Below are positions 31,565 through 42,480 of a stretch of DNA of 64,000 nucleotides, piece by piece. Every line of letters begins with the position of its first letter. The stretch's first letter is position 1. Source of the stretch: Nocardioides alcanivorans. Lineage in GTDB: Bacteria; Actinomycetota; Actinomycetes; Propionibacteriales; Nocardioidaceae. The notes under the pieces were generated by a model. It had not been told where the DNA came from. It was given only the letters and a program-made list of their open reading frames with translations, and made no database searches. The stretch is taken from the NCBI RefSeq assembly GCF_021555175.1, contig NZ_JAKGRW010000019.1, positions 62,001 through 126,000 of the forward strand, given 5' to 3'. Both the position numbers and the translations under genes were made by a program.

Positions 31565-34500
31565 TCAGACTTCTTCGACCGAGCTGGGCTCGCGCCGCGA
31601 CAGGTCGATGCCGAGTTCCTCAGCAGCACGGAAGACGTCTTCCTCCGCGTCGCGGAGTTCGATCTGCGAACCGTCCTGGCTGAGCACCTCGACGTTGAGG
31701 CAGAGGGACTGCATTTCCTTCACGAGCACCTTGAACGACTCGGGGATACCGGAGTCGGGGATGTTCTCGCCCTTGACGATGGCCTCGTAGACCTTCACAC
31801 GGCCGGGAACGTCATCGGACTTGATCGTGAGCAGCTCCTGCAGGGCGTAGGCGGCGCCGTACGCCTCCATCGCCCAGACCTCCATCTCACCGAACCGCTG
31901 GCCACCGAACTGGGCCTTACCGCCCAGCGGCTGCTGCGTGATCATCGAGTAGGGACCCGTGCTGCGCGCGTGGATCTTGTCGTCCACGAGGTGGTGCAGC
32001 TTCAGGATGTACATGTAGCCGACCGCGACCGGGTCCGGGAACGGCTCGCCGGAGCGACCGTCGAACAGGCTCGCCTTGCCGTTGGTGCCGATCAGGCGCT
32101 TGCCGTCACGGTTGGGCAGGGTCGCGCCGAGCAGACCGGTGATCTCGTCCTCGCGCGCTCCGTCGAACACCGGGGTGGCGACCTTGGAGTTGGCCGGGGC
32201 CTCTTCCGCGTGGATGTCGATCAGGCGCTGCTTCCACTCGCCCTCGTCGTCGGACAGGTTGATGTCCCAGCCCTGCTTGGCGAGCCAACCGAGGTGGAGC
32301 TCGAGGATCTGGCCGATGTTCATACGACGCGGCACACCCAGCGGGTTGAGCACGACGTCGACGGGGGTGCCGTCCTCCATGAAGGGCATGTCCTCGATCG
32401 GGAGGATCTTGGCGATGACGCCCTTGTTGCCGTGACGGCCGGCGAGCTTGTCGCCGACGGAGATCTTGCGCTTCTGGGCAACGTAGACACGGACCAGCTG
32501 GTTGACGCCCGGGGAAGCTCGTCGCCCTCCTCGCGGTCGAACACCCGAACGCCGATGACCGTGCCGGACTCACCGTGAGGAACCTTCATCGAGGTGTCGC
32601 GCACCTCGCGCGCCTTCTCACCGAAGATCGCGCGGAGCAGGCGCTCCTCGGGGGTCAGCTCGGTCTCACCCTTGGGGGTCACCTTGCCGACCAGGATGTC
32701 ACCGGTGGTGACCTCGGCGCCGATCCGGATGATGCCGCGCTCGTCGAGGTCGGCCAGGTTCTCGTCGGAGACGTTCGGGATGTCCCGGGTGATCTCCTCG
32801 GGGCCCAGCTTGGTGTCACGCGCGTCGACCTCGTGCTCCTCGATGTGGATCGAGGTGAGCATGTCTTCCTGGACGAGGCGCTGGCTGAGGATGATCGCGT
32901 CCTCGTAGTTGTGCCCCTGCCACGGCATGAACGCAACCAGGAGGTTGGCGCCCAACGCCATCTCGGCGTCGTCGGTGCACGGACCGTCGGCGATCGGCGA
33001 GCCGACCTCGACCCGGTCACCTTCGGCAACCAGCGGGCGCTGGTTGATGCAGGTGCCCTGGTTGGAGCGGCGGAACTTCGACAGCCGGTACGACGAGTAG
33101 GTGCCGTCGTCGTTCATCGTCTCGATCTGATCGGCCGAGACCGACTTCACGACACCGGCGGTGTCGGAGGTGACCACGTCCCCGGCGTCGACCGCTGCGC
33201 GGAGCTCCATGCCGGTGCCGACGAGCGGCGAGTCGCTGCGGATCAGCGGAACGGCCTGACGCTGCATGTTGGCGCCCATGAGCGCACGGTTGGCATCGTC
33301 GTGCTCGAGGAACGGGATCAGCGCGGTGGCGACCGACACCATCTGCCGCGGCGAGACGTCGATGTAGTCGACCTCGGCCGCGAGGATCTCGGAGACCTCA
33401 CCACGACGCTGGCGGACCAGGACGCGCTCCTCGACGAAGCGGCCGTCGGCGTCGACGGCGGCGTTTGCCTGCGCGATGACGTACTTGTCCTCGTCGTCAG
33501 CGGTCAGGTAGTCGATCTGGTCGGTGACCTGACCGTCGATGACCTTGCGGTAGGGCGTCTCGACGAAGCCGAACGGGTTGATCCGTCCGTAGGAGGCCAA
33601 CGAACCGATCAGACCGATGTTGGGGCCTTCCGGCGTCTCGATCGGGCACATGCGGCCGTAGTGCGACGGGTGGACGTCACGGACCTCCATGCCGGCGCGG
33701 TCGCGCGAGAGACCACCCGGGCCGAGCGCCGAGAGGCGACGCTTGTGGGTCAGACCGGCGATCGGGTTGGTCTGGTCCATGAACTGCGAGAGCTGCGAGG
33801 TACCGAAGAACTCCTTCAGCGCCGCGACGACCGGACGGATGTTGATCAGCGACTGCGGCGTGATGGCCTCGACGTCCTGCGTCGTCATCCGCTCGCGGAC
33901 CACGCGCTCCATGCGGGCAAGACCCGTGCGGAGCTGGTTCTGGATCAACTCACCCACGGTGCGCATCCGGCGGTTGCCGAAGTGGTCGATGTCGTCGGCG
34001 AGCACCTCGAGCGGCTTGCCGTCGGGGTCCACCAGCTCGGTGCCCTCACCGTCGACCATCACGGCGTCACCGTTGTGGAGGCGGACGACGTAGCGGATGG
34101 TCGCGACGATGTCGGCGATGGTGAGGGTCTGGTGGTCGAACGCCTCGTGCTGGCCGAGCTTCTTGTTGATCTTGTAGCGGCCGACCTTGGCCAGGTCGTA
34201 GCGCTTGGTGTTGAAGTAGTAGTTCTTCAGCAGCGTGAGCGCGGCCTCGCGCGTCGGGGGCTCACCCGGGCGCAGCTTGCGGTAGATGTCGAGCAGCGCG
34301 TCGTCAGGACCCTGGGTGTTGTCCTTCTCCAGGGTGAGCTGGATCGACTCGTACTGGCGCAGCTCCTCCATCGTGGCCTCGTAGTCGTAGTCCTCGCCGA
34401 TCTCCTCGGCGACGGCGACGAGGGCCTTGAGCAGCACGGTGACGTTCTGCTTGCGCTTGCGGTCGAGGCGGACGCCGACCAGGTCACGCTTGTCGACCTC

Positions 34501-35079
34501 GAACTCGAGCCAGGCACCGCGCGACGGGATCACCTTGGAGGTGAAGATGTCCTTGTCGGAGGTCTTGTCGGCGTTGCGCTCGAAGTAGACGCCCGGGGAG
34601 CGGACCAGCTGGGAGACGACGACACGCTCGGTGCCGTTGATGACGAAGGTGCCCTTCTCGGTCATCAGCGGGAACTCGCCCATGAAGACCGTCTGACCCT
34701 TGATCTCACCGGTGTCGTTGTTGGTGAACTCCGCCGACACGTAGAGGGGCGCGGAGTAGGTGAAGTCCTTCTCCTTGCACTCGTCGACCGTGTACTTCGG
34801 GTCGTAGAACAGAGGGTTCTCGAACGAGAGCGACATCGTCTCGGAGAAGTCCTCGATGGGTGAGATCTCCTCGAAGATCTCGGTCAGCCCCGACTTCTGC
34901 GAGACGTCCTCGCCGAGGTCGAGCCGACGCTGAACGTCCTGCTGCCACCGCTCATTGCCGATCAGCCAGTCGAAGCTGTCGGTCTGGAGGGCCAGGAGCT
35001 TCGGCACCTCGAGCGGCTCGTTGATCTTCGCAAAGGAAATGCGACGGGGGTTGTTGCTGGCTTGTGCGCGCGCGGCCAA
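31565..35079 (-). CDS. rpoB: DNA-directed RNA polymerase subunit beta (one frameshift in this sequence)
   Basis: Restored length 1171 aa. Rifampicin-pocket region: [19 protein letters not shown] then [19 protein letters not shown]. The C-terminal part continues [19 protein letters not shown] and [20 protein letters not shown]. The break is at EGDELP: the minus strand has C4 (plus-strand gggg 32511-32514) where C5 would give [20 protein letters not shown]. An essential gene cannot be broken here, so this is a sequence error. The start codon is TTG 35079 ([20 protein letters not shown]) with AAGGA eight bases upstream, a rare start. Relative to E. coli numbering the pocket has N518T, L521I and S522A. 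Confidence 0.97.
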
Positions 35080-35179
35080 GAGTTGTCCTTAGAAGAGGTT
35101 CGCTCTGGGTAAGGCGCCCACCCACCACAAACCGGCCACCGGACAGGCAGGAAGCATTTGAGGGCAGGCGCAAGGGTCG

Positions 35180-35209
35180 AGCCTACACGGGCACAAGGGG
35201 TCCACGCAA
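35180..35209 (-). promoter_or_regulatory. Predicted rpoBC promoter
   Basis: On the minus strand TTGCGT (35204-35209), 18 bp, TAGGCT (35180-35185); the predicted start near 35173 gives a leader of about 95 nt before the rpoB TTG. The 225-bp gap 35080-35304 otherwise holds a weak hairpin (35249-35276) and no gene. Confidence 0.5.
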
Positions 35210-35248
35210 GGCCGAGGACCGAAGGAGTTCGGATGCCTCGCCACCCAC

Positions 35249-35276
35249 ACCCGGAATGATGAACCTCCTTCCGGGT
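35249..35276 (-). terminator. Weak hairpin after the mce operon
   Basis: ACCCGGAA / TTCCGGGT, 8-bp perfect stem with a 12-nt loop, 29 bases past the last mce-operon stop and upstream of the rpoB promoter. It is the only terminator candidate between mce and rpoB, and too weak to exclude read-through. Confidence 0.4.
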
Positions 35277-35304
35277 CAGGTCAAGCAGCGGCCCGGCGCG
35301 CCCC

Positions 35305-36162
35305 TCACTCCGAGGGAGATCCGGAGGGGCCTTCGGAGTCGCACGGATCACCGCCGGCGGCGCCGTCGCCACCCTCCAGGCCGTCGACCTCGTCGACCAG
35401 CCAGGCGCCGTCGTCCTCGACCATCGTGACGCCCAGGAGCAGGGTGCCGACGCCCTGGTCGCCGCCCTTGTTGGCCACCTCGTTGCGGATCAGCGCTACC
35501 AGTTTGACCCGGTCCCCCTCGTCGCTCACCGCGGACACACCGCTGCGTACGACGGTGGTCGTCACCACCGGCTTCACCTGTTGCGCCTGCTGCTCGACCA
35601 GGCTCCACACCTTGTCGAACTCGCACCGGTAACGCGGCGTCAGCAGCGCGACCGCCCGTTGGTGGGCCGCCTCCAGGTCGTCCCAGCTGTAGGTGAGCAG
35701 GTTGCCGAAACTCTGTTCCAGCACGGTCTGTGCCTCGCGGACCGAAGCGGAGTCCGCGGGTGCGTCGTCCCCGTCGTCCGACAGGTGGAGGAAGCCGGCG
35801 ATCCCGGCCACCACCAGCACCGCCAGTGCCAGTCCCGCCAGGAGCCAAGCCGGTACGCCGGCCCTAGGCTCGGGCTCGGGCTCGGGCGCGCCGGTCAGGG
35901 CGGTCGCGGGCTCGGGCGGCACGGACAGTTCCTCGTCGAGATCGGGGGCGGCGAGCTCTTCGTCGACGTCGGGCTGGGCGAACTCCGCGTCGTAGCCCGC
36001 CCGAGCCTCCGCATCGAGCAGCACCTTGGCAGCGCTGTTGTAGAGGTCGAAGCGACGATCGGTGGGCTCGAGGTCGGAGGTCGCTGCCTTCCAGGCAGCA
36101 CGGATCTCGGCTTCCGTCGCGTCGGGGGCCACACCGAGCACGTCGTACCAGCTGGCGCTCAC
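35305..36162 (-). CDS. Mce-associated membrane protein with N-terminal J-like domain
   Basis: 285 aa. Residues 1-60 (SWYDVLGVAPDATEAEIRAA, then YNSAAKVLLDAEARAGYDAE) have the helical pattern of a DnaJ J-domain, but the HPD tripeptide is absent (the loop reads TSDLEPTDRRFD). An acidic Pro/Glu linker follows, then one membrane span near 105-125 (WLLAGLALAVLVVAGIAGF) and an extracytoplasmic Mce-associated domain (VREAQTVLEQSFGNLLTYSW to VDEVDGLEGG). GTG 36162 overlaps the previous stop by four bases. It is the last gene of the mce operon. Such proteins are thought to assist or stabilise Mce complexes; a J-like fusion is unusual. Confidence 0.85.
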   Translation of the reverse strand: MSASWYDVLGVAPDATEAEIRAAWKAATSDLEPTDRRFDLYNSAAKVLLDAEARAGYDAEFAQPDVDEELAAPDLDEELSVPPEPATALTGAPEPEPEPRAGVPAWLLAGLALAVLVVAGIAGFLHLSDDGDDAPADSASVREAQTVLEQSFGNLLTYSWDDLEAAHQRAVALLTPRYRCEFDKVWSLVEQQAQQVKPVVTTTVVRSGVSAVSDEGDRVKLVALIRNEVANKGGDQGVGTLLLGVTMVEDDGAWLVDEVDGLEGGDGAAGGDPCDSEGPSGSPSE

Positions 36163-36814
36163 TGCTGTCCCTCCTTCGGCCTCTTCGATCCCTCATCACT
36201 GGGCGCGGCCGACGGGTCCCCGGGGGTCTCCACCTCGGCCGGTGCCTCCGTGACGGCGGTGCACTCCGGGTCCTGGGCCACGTTGCACGGAGCCCGGTCG
36301 ACCAACCAGGTGCCGCCGCTCTTCACGAGCCAGATCTCCAGCGTGTAGCCGGTCGGCTCCTCCGTCTTGTCCGCGAGGCTGCGAGCCGTCTCGCCACCCA
36401 CCAGCACCTTCGCCCGGTCGTCACTGATCTCCACGACCCCGGCCCGGTCGACGGTCGTGCTGGTGCCGAAGCCCTGCACGGCGAGTGGGGTCACGTTGGC
36501 GAGTTGCTGTTCGAACTGCTCCTTGTAGGAGGTGGAGACGAGGGGACTCACCCGGTCGCGGTAGGCAGTGAGCAGGTTCTGCTCGTCGAGGTCCTTCGGC
36601 CCGAAGTTGGAGGCGGCCTCGATGTAGCCCCGCGCCGCGATCATCGCCGCATCACGGTCGCTGACGGTGACGCCGTCAGCGGAGTCTCGGTCTCGCACCT
36701 CGTGGACGAGCCAGAAGAGCGACGCCACCAGCGCCACGGCGAGCACCCCCGCCAGGACGCTCCTCAGCAGCTGGGACCGGGGAAGGTCTCGAGCACGGAT
36801 CCGAACAAGCTCAC
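36159..36814 (-). CDS. Mce-associated membrane protein (one frameshift in this sequence)
   Basis: With one C added to the minus-strand C4 run (plus-strand gggg 36779-36782) the frame begins GTG 36814, overlapping the mceF stop by four bases (GTGA), and reads VSLFGSVLETFPRSQLLRSV, giving 218 aa. One membrane span (about 20-38, LAGVLAVALVASLFWLV) is followed by an extracytoplasmic domain (AAMIARGYIEAASNFGPKD, YKEQFEQQLANVTPLAVQG, YTLEIWLVKSGGTWLVD) and a Pro/Glu tail. Same family as the C-terminal domain of the next protein. Without the restored base no good start codon exists, which supports the correction. Confidence 0.8.
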
Positions 36815-38080
36815 TCCGTCGTCGTCGTGGACTGGCGCAGCAGCAGCCACTCCAGGGTGGGGGTCCCACCGGGCGCGGCCACGTTACCCGCTGCGTCCCC
36901 ACCGACGCGGCCGTCCACGCCAGTCGCCCAGACCAGCTCGTCGTCCGCCGGGTCGAGCGTGGCGATCACCGGAGCACGCTTGAGCACGTTCTGCGCGCCA
37001 CGCGGGTTGGACTTGGTGGCCGGCTCGGTGCATCCCACGTCAGGGAGCTCGGCGTTGGCGCCGTTGGCCGGGTTGCGTTGGTCAGTCGCCTCGTAGCCGT
37101 TGTGACACAGCTGGTGGGGGTGAGAACCAGACCGAAGTGGGCGTCGTACAGACCGCTGTCGGGGTCCTTCGCGACCACGGTGAAGCCGCCCTCAACCGCG
37201 TAGGGATAGATGGCCAACAGGTGCTCCACACCGTCGAGGTTGTCGACGATCACCTCACTGGTGGTGCGCAGGTTGTTGAGCAGCGACGTGATGTCTACGT
37301 CGTTCTCCTCGATGAACCGGCGCACCGTGTTGGCGGCCGACGAGCCGTTGTCGATGACGGTGCGCAGGTCTGCGTCGGCTCCGGCGAGGGTGGTGGAGAA
37401 CAGGCTCAGGTCACGGGTGAAGCTGCGGATCGAGCTCGCGAGGTCGACCTGGGAGGTCAGCACCGTGTTGCTCGACCGGATGAGGGCGGTGGTGAGGTCG
37501 AAGTTGGCATCGGCGGTCTCGATGAACGAGGTGGTCGTGTCGATGATCTGACCGAGGTCCTCACCGGTGTCCTCGAAAGCCGCACCGAACTCCTGGACCA
37601 CGGTGCGCAGGGCGTCGCGGTCCACTCCCCGACCGTGGTGGCGAGATCGCCGATGAGCTTGGAGGTGGAGATGGGAATGTCGGTGTTGGCCTGGGCGATC
37701 TCCGAGGACTCCTTGAGATAGGGCCCCTCGTCGACCAGCGGCTGGAGGTCGACGAACTGCTCGCCGACGGCCGATCGGTTGGCGACGATGGCCAACGTGT
37801 CGGCCGGGATCTTGTCCCAGCCGTTCTCGATGTCGAGGATGACGTCGACGCCCTCGGCGGTCAGCTTCATCTCCCCGACCCTGCCGATCGTCGTGCCACG
37901 ATAGGTGACCTCTGCCCCCTCGAACACGCCGCCGGAGTCCGGGAAGTGAGCGACGACCGTGTAGGTGTCGTCGAACAGGAGCCGGTCGAGCCGGGCGTAC
38001 TTCGCGCCCACGAACGTGACACCCAAGAGGGTGATGACGACGAAGATCGCCAGCTGGATCTTGGTACGACGGGTGATCAC
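36811..38080 (-). CDS. mceF: MCE-family protein, MceF position (two frameshifts in this sequence)
   Basis: Sixth MCE substrate-binding/tunnel protein of the importer; restored 423 aa. An N-terminal anchor (IQLAIFVVITLLGVTFVGAK) precedes the MCE/MlaD domain (YTVVAHFPDSGGVFEGAEVT, RGTTIGRVGEMKLT), then a long helical region and a C-terminal tail (CTEPATKSNPRGAQNVLKRA). Two one-base losses: plus-strand cccc 37627-37630 (ATTVGGVDRDALRTVVQEF restored) and ggggg 37116-37120 (LVLTPHQLCHNGYEATDQ restored). Overlaps mceE and the downstream mas gene by four bases each. Confidence 0.88.
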
Positions 38081-39354
38081 TGGGCCACTCCCCTCAGCAG
38101 CAGACCGGCCAACGTCGGGTCGATCTCCTCCATCACCGCGGTCAGCGGCACGTCGATCTCGCCGGGAGCGGCCCGGTTGCGGCCGGTCGCGCTCCCGGTG
38201 TCGTCGGTGGCGCCCGTGGTGCGCGGATTGGGCAGCAGGCCGCCACCGCTGAGCAGGGCGCAGACGAGGTTCTGCTGGTTCGCCCCGTCGCGACAGTAGG
38301 TGAGCAGGTCCGCCGGGTTGTCCACGTTGGGCAGGATCTCGGGCAAGGACCCCTGCCCCGGCTCCCCCAGGAGCCGCAGGTCGAGCTTGATCGCGAGGTT
38401 GACGTAGTCACCCATGTTGAGGTTGCGCGCCACCTGCGGGTCGCGGCCCACCGACTCGTCGACGAACGGGTAGGTCAGGAAGACGCTGAAGGCATTGGCG
38501 AAGTCGTCACCGGTCTCGGCGAGGCTGAACAGCACCGGCTGCAGCTGTTCGAGAGCATCGATGGTGACCGTCTTGGTCGACTTGATCACCCGGGTGCCCA
38601 CGTTGCCCAGCTCGTTGAGCGCCTCGAGCATCTTCACCAGGTCGTCACGTTGCTGGTCGATCGAGGTGAGGGCAGCCGGCAACTCGTCGAGTGCGCTGGT
38701 GATCGCGTCACGCTGCTCGTTGATGCTGATCGACAGGGAGTTGAGCTTCTCGATGGCAGTGACGATGTCGTCCTTGTTGTCGTCGAGCTCGCCCATGAAG
38801 GTCTGCAGCTGGCTGAGCACCGACTTCGCGGCGCCCTCGCGGCCCTTGAAGGTCTTGTTGAGTTCCTGGGTGATCGTGCGGATCTTGTCGATGCCACCAC
38901 CGTTGAGCACCAGGCTCAGGGCGCTGAGCACCTCCTCGACCTCAGGATTGCGATTGGTGCGCTCCACGGCGATCTGGTCGTCGTCCGCCAAGGGCTCGGC
39001 AGACGGATCGGAGGGTGCGCTCAGCGAGACGAACTTCTCGCCGAGCAGGCTGGTCTGACGAATCGACGCCTGGGCGTTGGCCGGCAACGAGACGTCGTTG
39101 CGAAGCTCCAGGGTGACCTTGGCCTGGTTGTCGACCAGCTCGATGCCGGTCACCTTGCCGACGCTGATGTCGTTGACCTTGACCGTCGACTGCGGCACGA
39201 GGTCAAGGACGTCGGGGAACGTCACCGTGACCGTCATCGGGTCGTCCCCGGTGTCCGTGCCCCCGGGCAGCGGCATGTCGTAGATGGAGAAGCCGCACGA
39301 CGAGACGAGCAGTGCGGTGCCGGCGGCAAGGGCGGCGCGAAGCGACCTCCTCAT
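38077..39354 (-). CDS. mceE: MCE-family lipoprotein, MceE position (LprK-like)
   Basis: 425 aa, intact. Lipoprotein signal with lipobox LLVSSC (Cys20), then the MCE domain (VTVTFPDVLDLVPQSTVKVN, DISVGKVTGIELVDNQAKVT) and a long helical region rich in coiled coil (LDELPAALTSIDQQRDDLVK). In mce operons the fifth gene is the lipoprotein, as here. Coupled to mceD and mceF by 4-base overlaps. Confidence 0.92.
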   Translation of the reverse strand: MRRSLRAALAAGTALLVSSCGFSIYDMPLPGGTDTGDDPMTVTVTFPDVLDLVPQSTVKVNDISVGKVTGIELVDNQAKVTLELRNDVSLPANAQASIRQTSLLGEKFVSLSAPSDPSAEPLADDDQIAVERTNRNPEVEEVLSALSLVLNGGGIDKIRTITQELNKTFKGREGAAKSVLSQLQTFMGELDDNKDDIVTAIEKLNSLSISINEQRDAITSALDELPAALTSIDQQRDDLVKMLEALNELGNVGTRVIKSTKTVTIDALEQLQPVLFSLAETGDDFANAFSVFLTYPFVDESVGRDPQVARNLNMGDYVNLAIKLDLRLLGEPGQGSLPEILPNVDNPADLLTYCRDGANQQNLVCALLSGGGLLPNPRTTGATDDTGSATGRNRAAPGEIDVPLTAVMEEIDPTLAGLLLRGVAQ

Positions 39355-40463
39355 CGGTTCACCCCCAACACGGCGGCGAGCGAGGGCTGTTGCCCGGGCA
39401 CCGCTCCGACGGCCGCCCGGTTCTTCCCGAGCAGGCCCTCGATCAGGGCGCAGACGACGCCCGTGGGGTCGGCGGTGCCGACGACGCCGCAGAGCAACAG
39501 CGCGGGGTTGTTGACCAGCACGTGGGCGGCGTTCTCCAGGTTGGCCGAGACGTCGAGCGTGCCGGACTGCGGGTTGTAGGTGAGAGCCAGGTTGTTCATC
39601 GCCACCGGCCCTGCCGTGAGGATCTCGTCAAGTTCGGCGCGGCGTTTGACCAGCACCTTGGCGACCTTGTCGAGGCCCTTGATGTTCTTGCCTAGCAGCT
39701 CTTCGTTGTCCTTCACGAAGTCACGCACCGAGACGAGCGCACCACCCAGGTTCTCGAGCGAGGTCGCCAGCTCCTCCCGCTCCCCGGCGAGCAGCTCCGA
39801 CACCTGCGCGATCGACTTGTTGAAGTCACGCACCAACGTGTCGTTGTCGGCCAGCGTCGAGATGAAGTTCTCGAGCTCCTCCGCCGCGCCGAAGAGATCG
39901 TCCTTGTTGTTCTCCAGCGTGCCGGTGAAGCGGCCGAGGTCCTTCAGGGTCTGGTTGAGCTGTTCTCCCTGCCCCTCGAAGTTGTCGGCACCCACCTGCA
40001 GCAACTCCGACAACGCGCCTTCGCTGTTGGCCCCGTCGGGCCCCAGCGCGACCGTGAGCTGGTCGATGCTCTCGTAGATCTGGTCGAGCTCCATCGGCGT
40101 GGCGGTGTCCTCCAACGCGATCTCGGCGTTGTCGGCCAGCTGGTCTCCCCCGGTGAAGACCGGCGTCAACTGCACGAAGCGGTCGCCCACCACGGCGGGC
40201 GTGACGATGACGGCCTGTACGTCGGCCGGCAGTGTGACGTCCCCGTCGTACGACAGCCGCACCTTCACCGACGTGCCGGCCGGCTCGACCGATTCGACCT
40301 CGCCGACACGGACCCCGAGGATCCGGACCTCCGAACCCTCGTAGATCGCGACGGTGCGGTCGAAGCTCGCGGTGACGTACTTGCGGTCCTCCGGGCGGAA
40401 CATCGTGTAGGCGGCAGCCGCGAGCAGGGCCACGATGAGGCCCGGGACGATGAACTTCTTCAT
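39351..40463 (-). CDS. mceD: MCE-family protein, MceD position
   Basis: 370 aa. N-terminal membrane anchor (FIVPGLIVALLAAAAYTMF), MCE domain (VTASFDRTVAIYEGSEVRIL, GVRVGEVESVEPAGTSVKV), helical region and a C-terminal part ending QQPSLAAVLGVNR. I start at ATG 40463, one base after the mceC stop; a GTG at 40475 inside mceC is the alternative. Confidence 0.92.
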   Translation of the reverse strand: MKKFIVPGLIVALLAAAAYTMFRPEDRKYVTASFDRTVAIYEGSEVRILGVRVGEVESVEPAGTSVKVRLSYDGDVTLPADVQAVIVTPAVVGDRFVQLTPVFTGGDQLADNAEIALEDTATPMELDQIYESIDQLTVALGPDGANSEGALSELLQVGADNFEGQGEQLNQTLKDLGRFTGTLENNKDDLFGAAEELENFISTLADNDTLVRDFNKSIAQVSELLAGEREELATSLENLGGALVSVRDFVKDNEELLGKNIKGLDKVAKVLVKRRAELDEILTAGPVAMNNLALTYNPQSGTLDVSANLENAAHVLVNNPALLLCGVVGTADPTGVVCALIEGLLGKNRAAVGAVPGQQPSLAAVLGVNR

Positions 40464-40464
40464 G

Positions 40465-41438
40465 TCAGCGCCCACCTCCCAGCTGTGGTGGCGGCGGCAG
40501 GTTGACGATCCAGGTGTCGAACCACGGGCCGTTGCCCAAGGTGCTGGCGAAGAGTCGGTAGAAGGGGGCCATCAGCCGGAGCGACTCATCGAGGTTGTCC
40601 TGGTTCTTCAGCAACGTCTTGACCACCGTGTCGAGCTGGGTCAGCGCCGGCGCCAGGTCGGCCTTGGTGTCACGCACCAGCGCCTGCAGCTCCTGCGACA
40701 TGGTCGTGGTGGAGACCAACAGGTCGTGGATCGCCTCGCGGCGACCGGTCAGGGCAGTGAAGAGGATGTCGGCCTGCTTCATCAGCTTCACGATGTCCTG
40801 GTCCCGATCGCCCAGCACGCTCGAGACCTTGCGCAGGTTGACGAGCAGCGTGTTGATCTCCTCGTCGCGTGCCGCCAGGTTGCGCGACAGCTGCGAAACC
40901 CCTTGAGCGCCGCCTGGAACTCCTCCGGCGTGTTGCGGGTGAGCTCCGTGAGGGTACGGAACGACTCGGCGAGTTGATCGGTGTCGATCTCTCCGGAGCG
41001 CTCGGCCAACCCGGTGAAGGCGTCCACCACGTCGTACGGCGAGCTGGTGCGCTCGACCGGGATCTCGGTGCCCTCCTTCATCTGCCCCGAGCCCACGGGC
41101 TCGATGGCGAGGAACATGGCGCCCAGCAACGTCTTGACCTTGATCTCGGCGCGTGACTCGGGACCGAAATCGGCTCCCGCATCGATCTTGAACGTGACCT
41201 TGACGTGGTCGCCGTCGAGCGCGACCTCCTCCACCTTGCCGACCCGGACACCGGCGATGCGGACCTCGTCGCCCGACTTGAGGCCACCGGCCTCGGCGAA
41301 GGCCGCGTGGTAGGTGTCGCCGCCACCGATCAACGGGAGGTCGTCGGCGCGGAAGGCCATCAGGATCGCTGCCGCGATCACGGCGAGGCCGATCGCTCCG
41401 ATGACGACGGGGTTGCGCTCACGGAAGGGCTTGCTCAT
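40465..41438 (-). CDS. mceC: MCE-family protein, MceC position (one frameshift in this sequence)
   Basis: Restored 324 aa. ATG 41438 overlaps the mceB stop (ATGA). Anchor VVIGAIGLAVIAAAILMAF, MCE domain (YHAAFAEAGGLKSGDEVRIA, GVRVGKVEEVALDGDHVKVT), helices, and a proline-rich end (PPPPQLGGGR). The G4 run (plus-strand cccc 40899-40902) needs a fifth G: EFQAALKGVSQLSRNLAARD is then continuous. Confidence 0.9.
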
Positions 41439-42480
41439 GACAGGAAACACCTCTTCGGTGTCGTGTTCTCCGTCAGCGGATAGGTCACCGAGAGGGGAGG
41501 CAACGGGCCCACCTTCACCTGGCCGGTGAACGAGCACAGGAAGAAGTTGAAGTAGGAACCGTAGGTGGCGGTGCGCCCGATCTTGTTGAGCTTGATCGGC
41601 AGCACCTGCAGTGCCCTGTCGATCTCCCCACGGTTCCTGGCGAGGTTGGTGGCCACCTTGCGCAGGCCCTTGACGTCGTTGACCAGGGGGCGCGGATGCC
41701 CTTCGCGAGGCCGGCAGTCTCGACGGCGAGCTCCGAGATGTCGTCGAGCGAGTCCAGGATCGCGTCCTTGTCCTTCACCAGGCCGGTCACGAGGGTGCGC
41801 AGGTTCTGGATGAGGGCGCTGAGCTCCTCGTCGCGGTCACCCACGGTCACCAACACCTCGTTGAGGTTGGTGATGAGGTCACCGATCACGGCATCCCGCT
41901 CAGCCAGGGTCGAGGTGATCGAGGCGGTGTGGCCGAGGAGTCCCTCCACCGTGCCACCCTCGTTCTGGAAGACTTGGATGATCTCGTAGGAGAGCTGGTC
42001 GAGGTCTTGGGGTGAGAGCGCCTGGAAGAGGGGCTTGAATCCGTTGAACAGCACCGTCAGGTCGAGGGCCGGATCGGTCCGCTCGGGTGGGATCACCTTG
42101 TTGGTCGGCTGCGCGCCCGAGCTCTCCCCGGACTCGCTGAGCGCGAGATAGCGCTGCCCGACGAGGTTGCGGTAGCGGATGGCGACGGTGGTGGCGTCGG
42201 TGACCTTCGCCTTCTCGGCCACGCTGAAGGTGACGCGGGCGCGGGTGCGGTTGACGATCTCGACGTCCTTGACGCTGCCGACCTTGACGCCCGCGACGCG
42301 GACGTCGTCGCCCTTCACCACACCAGTGGCGTCTTCGAAGTCGGCCCGGAACTCACGGCTGGCTCCGGTCGTGATGTTGCCGATGACCATCACCAGGGCG
42401 CTGGTGAAGATCGCGGTGATCACCATGAACACCACCAGCTTGACGAGATCGGCGCCGGTGCGCTTGTCGAGGAAGCTCAC
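41435..42480 (-). CDS. mceB: MCE-family protein, MceB position (one frameshift in this sequence)
   Basis: Restored 348 aa. GTG 42480 overlaps the mceA stop. Anchor LVKLVVFMVITAIFTSALVM, MCE domain (FRADFEDATGVVKGDDVRVA, GVKVGSVKDVEIVNRTRARV), helices (AVIGDLITNLNEVLVTVGDR) and the conserved MceB end with a cysteine pair (YGSYFNFFLCSFTGQVKV). The C5 run (plus-strand ggggg 41686-41690) needs a sixth C to give KGIRAPLVNDVKGLRKVATN. Confidence 0.9.

Noticed and set aside
32505-32520. Programmed frameshift in rpoB
   Set aside because: No slippery-site precedent in rpoB and the same defect recurs in unrelated genes at G/C runs.
32575-34863. A 762-codon plus-strand frame opposite rpoB, and a similar one at 22484-25291 opposite the Nudix and kinase genes
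   Set aside because: Both mirror real genes and have no recognisable domains.
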